The notes under the pieces were generated by a model. It saw only the letters and a program-made list of their open reading frames with translations. It had not been told where the DNA came from and did no database searches. This document shows positions 18,505 through 26,644 of a stretch of DNA of 64,000 bases, piece by piece (position 1 is the first letter of the stretch; every line of letters begins with the position of its first letter). The DNA comes from an uncultured Pelagibacteraceae bacterium (GTDB lineage Bacteria > Pseudomonadota > Alphaproteobacteria > Pelagibacterales > Pelagibacteraceae): the NCBI GenBank assembly GCA_902546085.1, contig CACCIO010000002.1, positions 35,996 through 99,995 of the forward strand. Direction: 5' to 3'. The position numbers and the translations under genes were made by a program.

Positions 18505-18650
18505 ATCGTTTTTCCCTCTCTATATTTTTATAAATTAAAGCTTGTCAAAGAATGAAATCTAAAACAAGTGTAAATATTGGATTATTTTAATTTTTTTCTG
18601 TACAGAAATGTTACAAATAAAAAAATTTTAATTTATAAGAGTTCTAAGTA

Positions 18651-20246
18651 ATGAATAATTTTGATTATATTATTATTGGCGCTGGATCAGCTGGATGTGT
18701 TCTTGCTAACAGAATTTCATCCAACCCTAAGAATAAAGTCTTACTTTTAGAGGCAGGTGGTAAAGATACTAATCCCTGGATACATATTCCTGGGGGGTAT
18801 TTTAAAACAATGCATAATCCTGAGACAGATTGGTGTTTTAACACAGAGGAGGAGCCTTTCTGTGATAATAGAAAGATGACTTACCCAAGAGGAAAAACAC
18901 TTGGAGGTAGTTCTTCTATTAATGGAATGCTTTATATTCGAGGGCAATCAAATGATTATAATTATTGGAGACAATTAGGAAATGTAGGCTGGTCGTGGGA
19001 TGATGTACTTCCTTATTTTAAAAAGTCTGAGGATTTTCAATTTGGAAAAAATGAATTTCATGGTTCTGGTGGACCTTTAAAGGTAGAAAAAATTAGATCT
19101 ACATTCAAAGTTTTAGACTTGTTTTTAGAAGCTGCAGAGGAATTTGGATATAAAAAAACTGATGATTTTAATAATGGTGATAATGAGGGAATGGGATATT
19201 TTCCTTTAACAGTAAAAAATGGTTTTAGATGTAGTACAGCAGTTGGATATTTAAATCCTGTAAAAAGTAGAAGTAATTTAAAAATAATAACCAAGGCTCA
19301 TATCAAAAATATTGAATTTGAAAATAAAATTGCCAAAAAAGTAAATTTTTGGACTGGCGATAAGTTAAATACCGTTGAAGCAAATAGTGAAATCATTTTA
19401 AGTGCTGGTACTATTGGATCTCCACATATTCTCCAAGCCTCAGGTTTAGGGCCAGCTAAATTATTAAAAGATAACGGTATTGAAGTACTAATGGATAATA
19501 AAAATATAGGCCAAAACTTAACTGACCACCTAATGTTAAGACCTGTATATAAGATAAAAAATTTAGAAACATTAAATGATATTTATTATAGCTTTACTAA
19601 AAAAATATTTACTGGATTAAAATTTTTCTTAACACGAACTGGTCCTCTTACAGTTGGCGCTAGTTATTTGTGTGGTTTCGTAAAGAGTGATCCACATTTA
19701 GAAACTCCTAACTTACAATTTCATGTTTCTCCTGCTAGTACAGATCTCTTAGGAAAATCATCTTTACACAAATTTCCTGCTTTCACACCAACCATTACTA
19801 ATGTAAGACCTACTAGCAGAGGATCTATTGAACTTAAATCCTTCGATACAAGAATTCCTCCAAAGATTAAAATGAATTATCTATCTACGGATGAAGATAG
19901 AGAAATAGCAGGTAAGTCTCTTAAAATAGTAAGAAAAATAGTTATGGAGTCCAAAGCCTATAAAGATTATGGACCAGAAGAATTAAGACCAGGCATAAAT
20001 ATTACTGACAATGAGCAGTTAGCTGTTGAAGCGGGAAAATATGCTAATACAATTTTCCATCCTGTTAGTACTTGCAGGATGGGTAAAGATGAAAATGCAG
20101 TAGTGTCTGATCAGTTAAAGGTTCACGGAGTCAAAAACTTAAGAGTGATTGATGCGTCAGTGATGCCTTATATCACCTCAGGAAATACTAATGCTCCAAC
20201 AATAATGATTGCAGAAAAAGGTGCTGACATGATACTACAACAGTAA
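18651..20246 (+). CDS. GMC-family FAD oxidoreductase (choline/alcohol dehydrogenase-like)
   Basis: GMC enzymes oxidise alcohols with FAD. The 531-aa product starts with the dinucleotide-binding motif YIIIGAGSAGCVLANRIS. PROSITE-like GMC blocks follow: PRGKTLGGSSSINGMLYIRG near residue 82 and GTIGSPHILQASGLG near 252. The C-terminal active-site region has TIFHPVSTCRMG (catalytic His) and NTNAPTIMIAEKGADMI. It is similar in length to BetA, but without a BetB gene nearby the choline assignment is unsafe. It heads a plus-strand operon and is divergent from the TRAP operon. Confidence 0.92.
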   Translation: MNNFDYIIIGAGSAGCVLANRISSNPKNKVLLLEAGGKDTNPWIHIPGGYFKTMHNPETDWCFNTEEEPFCDNRKMTYPRGKTLGGSSSINGMLYIRGQSNDYNYWRQLGNVGWSWDDVLPYFKKSEDFQFGKNEFHGSGGPLKVEKIRSTFKVLDLFLEAAEEFGYKKTDDFNNGDNEGMGYFPLTVKNGFRCSTAVGYLNPVKSRSNLKIITKAHIKNIEFENKIAKKVNFWTGDKLNTVEANSEIILSAGTIGSPHILQASGLGPAKLLKDNGIEVLMDNKNIGQNLTDHLMLRPVYKIKNLETLNDIYYSFTKKIFTGLKFFLTRTGPLTVGASYLCGFVKSDPHLETPNLQFHVSPASTDLLGKSSLHKFPAFTPTITNVRPTSRGSIELKSFDTRIPPKIKMNYLSTDEDREIAGKSLKIVRKIVMESKAYKDYGPEELRPGINITDNEQLAVEAGKYANTIFHPVSTCRMGKDENAVVSDQLKVHGVKNLRVIDASVMPYITSGNTNAPTIMIAEKGADMILQQ

Positions 20247-20839
20247 TGTTTGCAGAATTTTTTACACCTGAACAAATAGCAATAGTAACTCAAATAATTC
20301 TTATTGATTTAGTTTTAGCGGGTGACAACGCAATAATAATTGGAATGGTTGCATCTAAATTTCCAGTCGAACAAAGAAAAAAAGTAATTTTTTGGGGAAT
20401 CGGTGGTGCTGTAATTTTAAGAATAATACTGACCCTACTTACAGCTTATCTACTGCAAATCACCGGATTAAGATTAATTGGTGGATTGTTGTTACTTTAT
20501 ATTGTTTACAAGCTTTATGTAGACGTAATTAAAGGTTCAGAAAAAGAGGAGGATGTAAAAGTAGATAATTCAAGTTTTCTTAAAGCAATTTGGACTGTTT
20601 TACTGGCAGATTTTACAATGAGTTTAGATAATGTTTTAGGTGTTGCCGGTGCAGCTGGTGATCACTATGGACTTCTTGTTTTTGGGTTAGTTTTATCAAT
20701 TGTTTTAATGGCAACTGCAGCAACTTTAATTTCAGGATGGATTAAAAAATATAGGTGGATAGCTTGGCTTGGATTATTAGCTATTTTAATTGTAGCTGTT
20801 GAGTTGATTTACACAGATATTAAAATATTATTCATTTAA
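20246..20839 (+). CDS. TerC/YjbE-family integral membrane protein
   Basis: The 197-aa product has about seven membrane helices and the two TerC signature loops with aspartates: DLVLAGDNAIIIGM near residue 25 and DFTMSLDNVLGVAGAA near 125. TerC proteins are linked to metal-ion (often manganese) efflux or to membrane-protein metalation. The ATG shares one base with the preceding stop (TAATG), and the next gene begins the same way, so translation is coupled. Why it lies between dehydrogenase genes is unclear. Confidence 0.9.
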   Translation: MFAEFFTPEQIAIVTQIILIDLVLAGDNAIIIGMVASKFPVEQRKKVIFWGIGGAVILRIILTLLTAYLLQITGLRLIGGLLLLYIVYKLYVDVIKGSEKEEDVKVDNSSFLKAIWTVLLADFTMSLDNVLGVAGAAGDHYGLLVFGLVLSIVLMATAATLISGWIKKYRWIAWLGLLAILIVAVELIYTDIKILFI

Positions 20840-21597
20840 TGTATCTTCAAAAAATAAATCTAAAAAACAGATATGCATTAGTTACAGGCGCAGGCAAAGG
20901 ACTAGGAAGAGCATGTTCAATTGCATTAGCTGAAGCAGGTGCAACAGTAATTGCTTTAAGCAGAACATCTTCGGATCTTAATAAATTAGAAAAGGATATA
21001 AAAAAAGTTAAAGGTAAAATTATTAAGGTTCCATGCGATGTAATGAATTATGAAGATTTAAAACAAAAATTAGATAAAATAAAAATTATTGATGTGTTAG
21101 TAAATAATGCTGGAACTAATATTCCAGAGCCCTTTGAAAAAATTAAACAAAAAAGTATGAATTACCTAGTAGATTTAAATCTCAAGGCAGCATTTAATGT
21201 GGCACAACTTGTTGTAAAAAAAATGCTAAAAAATAAAAAAAGACCTGGATCAATTATAAATATGTCATCTCAACTAGGTCACGTTGGTATGGTTGGTAGA
21301 AACGTATATAATATGACTAAATTTGGAATTGAAGGGTTGACCAAAGGAATGGGCGTCGAATTAGCTAAAAAAAAAATCAGGGTGAACACAGTAGCACCTA
21401 CTTTTGTTGAAACACCTATGGTTAAAAACTTTTTTAAAAACAAAAAATTTAAAAAATTAGCCCTTGGTAATATCCCAATGGGAAAAGCGGCTACCGAAAG
21501 TGATGTTGCTACAACAGTATGTTTTTTGGCATCCTCAGCATCATCAATGATAACAGGAACATCAATAATTATAGATGGTGGATGGACAGCTCAATAA
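20839..21597 (+). CDS. Short-chain dehydrogenase/reductase
   Basis: This 252-aa NAD(P)-dependent SDR resembles gluconate 5-dehydrogenase and 3-oxoacyl reductase types. Motifs are ALVTGAGKGLGRACS (cofactor), NNAGTNIPEP, and the catalytic Ser in NMSSQLGHVG with Tyr-Lys in YNMTKFG. The C-terminal IIIDGGWTAQ is typical. It overlaps terC by 1 nt and the M23 peptidase gene by 16 nt. The substrate is unknown; the upstream GMC enzyme may work on the same compound. Confidence 0.92.
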   Translation: MYLQKINLKNRYALVTGAGKGLGRACSIALAEAGATVIALSRTSSDLNKLEKDIKKVKGKIIKVPCDVMNYEDLKQKLDKIKIIDVLVNNAGTNIPEPFEKIKQKSMNYLVDLNLKAAFNVAQLVVKKMLKNKKRPGSIINMSSQLGHVGMVGRNVYNMTKFGIEGLTKGMGVELAKKKIRVNTVAPTFVETPMVKNFFKNKKFKKLALGNIPMGKAATESDVATTVCFLASSASSMITGTSIIIDGGWTAQ

Positions 21598-22382
21598 TTT
21601 ATAGATTTTTTTTTGTTTTTTTAATTTTTATATCCCCAGTTAAAGCTATTGAATTCCAAGGTAAATTTCTACAAGGTCATTTTATATTAGGTAAAACTGA
21701 TCCTAATGCTAAAATTTTGGTAGGAAAAAAAGAGGTTAAAGTTTCAAAAGATGGTTTTTTTGTTTTTGGTATTGATCGAGATCAAAAATATGACCTAACA
21801 TTTACAAAAACTATTAATGGAAAAAAATCAATTACTACAAAAAAAGTTTTAAAGAGGAAATATAATATTCAAAGAATAGATGGTTTAGCAGAAAGTAAAG
21901 TCACCCCACCCGAGTCTGTTTATAAAAGAATTAAAAAAGAAAATAATGCAATTGGAGAAGCAAGAGCAATTAATTCAGATCTACAATTTTTTAAAGAAAA
22001 ATTTATTATGCCAGTTGAAGGTATAATCAGTGGTGTTTATGGTAGCCAAAGAATTTTAAATGGTAAACCAAGATGGCCCCATTATGGAATTGATATTGCA
22101 GCTAAACAAGGTACCATGATTAAGTCATCTGGTTCAGGTGTGGTTACAATGGCTGAAGATGATTTATATTATACGGGGGGGACAGTTATAATGGATCATG
22201 GTCATGGAATATCAACAATATATTCTCACTTAGAAAATATATTGGTCTCAGTTGGTGACGAAATTAATCAAGGAGATATAATAGGAACTGTAGGATCAAC
22301 AGGAAGATCTACAGGACCTCATCTAGATTTTAGAATAAATTGGTTTCAAACAAGATTGGATCCAATGTCTGTCTTAAAGTAA
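21582..22382 (+). CDS. M23 family metallopeptidase (LytM/NlpD-like), exported
   Basis: The 266-aa product is predicted to cut peptidoglycan cross-bridges or to activate amidases. I chose ATG 21582 because it gives a good signal peptide (MDSSIIYRFFFVFLIFISPV); an upstream ATG at 21519 lies deep within the SDR gene. The N-terminal part (about 25-145) is beta-rich. The peptidase domain shows HYGIDIAA (His and Asp zinc ligands), YSHLENI and HLDFRINW (His-x-His-type end). The zinc ligands look intact, so it is probably active. Confidence 0.9.
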   Translation: MDSSIIYRFFFVFLIFISPVKAIEFQGKFLQGHFILGKTDPNAKILVGKKEVKVSKDGFFVFGIDRDQKYDLTFTKTINGKKSITTKKVLKRKYNIQRIDGLAESKVTPPESVYKRIKKENNAIGEARAINSDLQFFKEKFIMPVEGIISGVYGSQRILNGKPRWPHYGIDIAAKQGTMIKSSGSGVVTMAEDDLYYTGGTVIMDHGHGISTIYSHLENILVSVGDEINQGDIIGTVGSTGRSTGPHLDFRINWFQTRLDPMSVLK

Positions 22383-22401
22383 CTAATTTAACAAAATAGA
22401 A

Positions 22402-23262
22402 ATGAATAATAAATCAAAAGAAATAATAGGAATTATTTTTGGTATAATTGCTTACTTTTCATTTTCAATTCTAGATGCAATTCAGAAAACAGCCATAATA
22501 CATTACTCTATATTTCAGTTATTATTTATTAAATATACATTTGTACTTTTGTTAAGCCTAATAGAAGCAAAAAGAGCTAACAATAATAATTTTTATAAGT
22601 CTAATAATTTAAAACTTCAAATTATCAGAAGTTTATTATCAATTTTAGAGTCTGGTTTTTTTGTTTTATCTTTTAAATATTTATCTTTAGCGAATGCTCA
22701 TAGCATAGGAGCGTTAGCTCCTATCATTATAGTTGTATTGTCAGTATTCATTTTGAATGAGAAAGTCTCAATAAAAACATGGATAGCAATTTTTGTTGGT
22801 TTCATTGGAGTATTGATAATAATTAGACCTGCATCTGATGTATTTAACGTAAATTCTTTCATTCCATTATTGGCTGCATTTTTTCTTGGTCTTTATCAAA
22901 TAGCTACAAAGAAAATGAATGAATATGATGCCCCAGAAGTATCTTTATTCTATTCCTCTTTAGTTGGAATTTTAATCACTTCAATAATAGCATTCAATTT
23001 TTGGCAACCAGTAGATGTTAAATCTCTATATATTTTTGTAGCAATTGGTTTATTTTTTTCATTAGGTATTTATTTTCAAATATTAGCCTTAAAGAACGCA
23101 AGAGCTAGCATAATTCAACCATTCCATTACACTTTAATTTTTTGGGCAATAATTTTTGGATTTTTCTTTTACGATGATATTCCAGATTTATTTACTATTA
23201 TTGGTGCAATAATAATTACAACTTCAGGAATATTTGTTATTAATCAGAAATCAAAAAAATAA
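22402..23262 (+). CDS. EamA/DMT-family transporter
   Basis: The 286-aa product has ten predicted membrane helices in two EamA repeats (about 8-140 and 150-280). Typical segments are LIKYTFVLLLSL-like helix 2, ANAHSIGALAPIIIVVLSVF and LNEKVSIKTWIAIFVGFIGV. DMT proteins export amino acids or other metabolites; the substrate is not predictable. It follows the M23 gene by 19 nt and precedes the MhpD-like gene by 13 nt. Confidence 0.92.
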   Translation: MNNKSKEIIGIIFGIIAYFSFSILDAIQKTAIIHYSIFQLLFIKYTFVLLLSLIEAKRANNNNFYKSNNLKLQIIRSLLSILESGFFVLSFKYLSLANAHSIGALAPIIIVVLSVFILNEKVSIKTWIAIFVGFIGVLIIIRPASDVFNVNSFIPLLAAFFLGLYQIATKKMNEYDAPEVSLFYSSLVGILITSIIAFNFWQPVDVKSLYIFVAIGLFFSLGIYFQILALKNARASIIQPFHYTLIFWAIIFGFFFYDDIPDLFTIIGAIIITTSGIFVINQKSKK

Positions 23263-23275
23263 ATTAAAAAATATT

Positions 23276-24052
23276 ATGGCAAATACACTTAGAGATAACA
23301 TTTCAGACAAATTAGTTAATGCTTTTTTAACAAATAAAATTATTTCACCAATACCAAATAAATTTACAAAAAAATTAACAGAAGCAGATAAATTTAGAAA
23401 ACTATGTGAAAGTAAAATTAAAGATCCAATTATAGGTTTTAAAGCTGGTGGAACAGGATTTCCTCTTATGAAAAAACTTAAAGAAAAAGAGCCTTTTGTT
23501 GCTTCAGTTTTTAGTAGAAATTTAATTAAGAGTGGTAAAAAAGTAAAAATAAATAAATCAACTTTAGGTATTGAACTTGAAGTTTGTTATTTAATTAAAA
23601 AATCTTTTTTTGCATCTAAAGGTAAATTAACTAATAAAAATATAACTAAACATATTTCTCATATGGCTCCTTGTATTGAAGTAGTTGGTTACAGGCAAAA
23701 AAGAAAAGGTATTACCTCATTCGGTGATTTATGCAGTGATTTTGGTGGAAATATAAAATTTTTAATTGGTAAAAAGAAAAAATTTAAAAGAATAAATATA
23801 GGAAATTTACAGACAAACATTTTTAATAAGAAAGCTTCACAAAGTGTGAACGGTAATACAAATACTGTTTATATAAATCCAATTAACTCTTTAAGATTTG
23901 TTTTAAATAAAGTAAAAAAAAATAAAAAAAATTTAGATAAAAATTTTTATGTTTTTACTGGGTCAACAGTTGGTGTTGTTCCTATATTAAAAAAAGGCAC
24001 GTATTCAGGAAAAATAGAAAAACTTGGATCTGTTAAAGCAATCATTTATTAA
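23276..24052 (+). CDS. 2-keto-4-pentenoate hydratase (MhpD)-like, FAH superfamily
   Basis: The 258-aa product resembles hydratase/decarboxylase enzymes of meta-cleavage pathways. I see GFKAGGTGFPLMKKLKEKEPF (substrate loop), GIELEVCYLI (metal-binding Glu-x-Glu), APCIEVVGYR and FTGSTVGVVPI, which correspond to MhpD blocks. The chosen ATG 23276 gives MANTLRDNISDKLV; an upstream frame reaches into the DMT gene. No other aromatic-degradation gene is nearby, so the true substrate may differ. The stop interlocks with the convergent gene in TTAA. Confidence 0.8.
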   Translation: MANTLRDNISDKLVNAFLTNKIISPIPNKFTKKLTEADKFRKLCESKIKDPIIGFKAGGTGFPLMKKLKEKEPFVASVFSRNLIKSGKKVKINKSTLGIELEVCYLIKKSFFASKGKLTNKNITKHISHMAPCIEVVGYRQKRKGITSFGDLCSDFGGNIKFLIGKKKKFKRINIGNLQTNIFNKKASQSVNGNTNTVYINPINSLRFVLNKVKKNKKNLDKNFYVFTGSTVGVVPILKKGTYSGKIEKLGSVKAIIY

Positions 24053-25353
24053 ATTTCAGACCTCGCACGTAATCTCTCATAAAACAATCTAGTATTAACA
24101 CCAAAGCTTAAAAATGGCTCAGGTGGTAACCATGTTGGTTTACTTCTATATTCAATAGTTTCAATTTCTTTAGAATTTTCACCTATCGCTTTAAGAACAA
24201 TTTGTTCACCAAACAATGTTCCAACTCCAATTCCAGATCCGTTATAGCAACCTGCTACAAAAATATTGTTATCAATTTTCTCAAATATTTGAGAACTGTT
24301 TCTGGTTCGAGATACTATACCTGACCAAGAAGATTTAACTATGTCATCGGATAGTTGAGGAAATCTTTTTTTAATTCCAATTTTTTGTATTAAAGATCTT
24401 TTTTTTAAAACTAATTGAGACATTTTCGTTGGGTTATACAGTTCAGCGGTATTTCTTATTAATATTCTTCTATCTTTTGTCATTCTAATTGTAGCACCCA
24501 TAGGTCTGACTGGAAGCACACCCCACTCTTTTGGTTTGCCAAGACTTTCAAACTCTTTATCAGTTAATTGTCTCGTCATACTTGCAGTCAGAGTAAGAGG
24601 AAAATTATAATTTTTTTTAATACCTAAAGATTTTAAATAACCATTTGTAGCAAAAATTATTTTTTTAGTTTTAATTGTTCTATTTTGAAATTCACAATTT
24701 ATAAAATCTTTTTCTTTGTACCATTGTGTTAACAATGTATTTTCATATAATTCAACATTATTAGGTAGTGTATCAATCATTGCTCTTACCAGTTTACCAG
24801 GATGTAATAAAATCCCACCTTTTGTATAAAGACCTGTATTATAAAAACTAGTTCCTAATCTATTAGTTAATTCTACATTGTTTAAAATATAATGCTCACA
24901 TGCCAATTTTTCCAAAATTTTAGAAAAGTTATTCAATATTTTAACGTCCTCTTTTTTTGATGATGCAAAATATTTACCACATTCATTCCAATCACAATCT
25001 ACTTGATGTTCTTTAATGAATTTTTTTACAGATTTGATTCCAAGAGAATAGATATCTACTTTTTTTTTATAATTTTCTAGATCCTTGTTGGATGTAAACC
25101 CATCGTTTAATGTTGTATCGACTAAATAACCAGAGTTCCTACTACTAGCTCCTTCTCCTGCTAATTGTGCATCAACGATAATAATTTTCTCTCTAGGAAA
25201 AATTTCTCCAAGCTTTCTGGCTGCGGATAATCCAGTAAAACCAGCACCAACTACAAGCCAGTTGACACTTAAATCATTTTTTAAGGATTTAGTATTTTCT
25301 CTAAAATTAAGATCATTTATCCAGCTACAAAAATTATCATTAATTAATTCCAT
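24049..25353 (-). CDS. DAO-type FAD-dependent oxidoreductase (PuuB-like)
   Basis: The 434-aa product is an amine or amino-acid oxidase/dehydrogenase of the DAO superfamily. The FAD motif reads WLVVGAGFTGLSAARKLGE near residue 33, followed by VDAQLAGEGASSRNSGYL, typical for gamma-glutamylputrescine oxidase-like proteins. The end has FVAGCYNGSGIGVGTLFG. It is convergent with the MhpD-like gene. The substrate is probably an N-substituted amino acid or polyamine derivative; that is inference. Confidence 0.88.
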   Translation of the reverse strand: MELINDNFCSWINDLNFRENTKSLKNDLSVNWLVVGAGFTGLSAARKLGEIFPREKIIIVDAQLAGEGASSRNSGYLVDTTLNDGFTSNKDLENYKKKVDIYSLGIKSVKKFIKEHQVDCDWNECGKYFASSKKEDVKILNNFSKILEKLACEHYILNNVELTNRLGTSFYNTGLYTKGGILLHPGKLVRAMIDTLPNNVELYENTLLTQWYKEKDFINCEFQNRTIKTKKIIFATNGYLKSLGIKKNYNFPLTLTASMTRQLTDKEFESLGKPKEWGVLPVRPMGATIRMTKDRRILIRNTAELYNPTKMSQLVLKKRSLIQKIGIKKRFPQLSDDIVKSSWSGIVSRTRNSSQIFEKIDNNIFVAGCYNGSGIGVGTLFGEQIVLKAIGENSKEIETIEYRSKPTWLPPEPFLSFGVNTRLFYERLRARSEI

Positions 25354-25441
25354 TAATTTTATAAGATTAAAATTGTATAAACTTATGATAAATAGTTTTG
25401 TTGAAAATAAATTAATTTAAAGTTTAAGCAACAACAAATTG

Positions 25442-26644
25442 ATGAAAACTTTTCTAACATATTCAAAAATCACTATTTTAAGTATAATTTTGTCTATTTA
25501 TCTTTTTCAAATTTTTTTAACAATTAAATACTCTGGTTCATTAGGTGAAATTTCAAAGAAAATTAGTTTATATGAAAATAGCACTGGAAATAAATATGAC
25601 AGAAGAACTAAATTTGAGGTTTATAACGAATTAAAAAAAACAAATGATGATATTACAGTTATTATGTCTCCATCTTTTGGATTAGAATATTTTGGACAAC
25701 AGCATTTGAATGACAATTTATTTCCATTATCTGGATTTTCTAATAAAAAAACCATCAATTGTAATGAAAATGGATATTATTCAATTTTTCAAAGTGATCG
25801 GTTTGGATTTAACAACCCAGACAATGAGTGGGATAGTGAAGAAATTGAATTCCTTTTAGTTGGAGACTCCTTTACAATGGGAAGTTGTGTAAACAGACCC
25901 CATGATATTGCCTCAAAACTAAGGCTATTATCAAATAAAAATGTTTTAAATTTAGGATACGTAGCAAATGGTCCTTTATTTCAGTATGCAACTTTAAGAG
26001 AATATTTAGATAAAAATGTAAAAAATATAATCTGGCTGTATTATGAAAATGATATTTTTAACTTAGACAGAGACTTACAATCAAAAATTTTATTAAAGTA
26101 TTTAAAAAATAAAAATTTTTCACAAAAACTAAAATTTAAACAAAATAAAATTGATAATTCTTTAAATGAGTTTTTAAGTAAAGTTGAAGCCTTAGAAGCA
26201 AAAAAACAATTAACTGATAAAAAAGAAAAAAATTCAATAATTTATAAAATTGAAAAATTTATAACTTTAAAGAACATAAGAGAATTATTTTTAGACAAGT
26301 ATTTTAAATCATACAATATTCAAAAAAAAATTAGACCTGAGTTCGAACAAATCTTATTAAAATCTAAAGAACTAAGTAATAAAAACAACTCAAATTTTTA
26401 TTTTGTTTTTTTACCCTCTTACCAAAGATATGCTTATGGTTATGACAAAGACGAAATTTTATATAATGAAATTAAAATTATTGTAGATAAATTAAATATT
26501 GAATTTATTGATATTCATAATGAATTTCTCGCTGGTAAAAAGAATCCTCTTGAATATTTTCCTTTTCAGACTTCAGGCCATTACAATATAGAAGGTTATA
26601 AAGAAGTCTCAAAAATAATTTATAGATTTATTAAAGAAATTTAA
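25442..26644 (+). CDS. Membrane-anchored SGNH/GDSL-like protein facing the carbamoyltransferase
   Basis: The 400-aa product has an N-terminal membrane anchor (about residues 8-28) and an extracytoplasmic domain with LLVGDSFTMGSCV. S143 would be the nucleophile of an SGNH esterase or O-acyltransferase. The C-terminal block reads QTSGHYNIEGYKEVS; the histidine is present, but the residue three before it is Thr, not the usual Asp. A TTG at 25439 would add one residue; ATG 25442 is the natural start. Its stop interlocks with that of the convergent carbamoyltransferase gene. Partnership in glycan or polymer decoration is plausible. Confidence 0.75.
   Translation: MKTFLTYSKITILSIILSIYLFQIFLTIKYSGSLGEISKKISLYENSTGNKYDRRTKFEVYNELKKTNDDITVIMSPSFGLEYFGQQHLNDNLFPLSGFSNKKTINCNENGYYSIFQSDRFGFNNPDNEWDSEEIEFLLVGDSFTMGSCVNRPHDIASKLRLLSNKNVLNLGYVANGPLFQYATLREYLDKNVKNIIWLYYENDIFNLDRDLQSKILLKYLKNKNFSQKLKFKQNKIDNSLNEFLSKVEALEAKKQLTDKKEKNSIIYKIEKFITLKNIRELFLDKYFKSYNIQKKIRPEFEQILLKSKELSNKNNSNFYFVFLPSYQRYAYGYDKDEILYNEIKIIVDKLNIEFIDIHNEFLAGKKNPLEYFPFQTSGHYNIEGYKEVSKIIYRFIKEI

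Noticed and set aside
18651..20246. Specific call of choline dehydrogenase (betA)
   Set aside because: GMC members cannot be separated by motif alone and no betaine-aldehyde dehydrogenase or choline transporter is adjacent, so only the family is reported.
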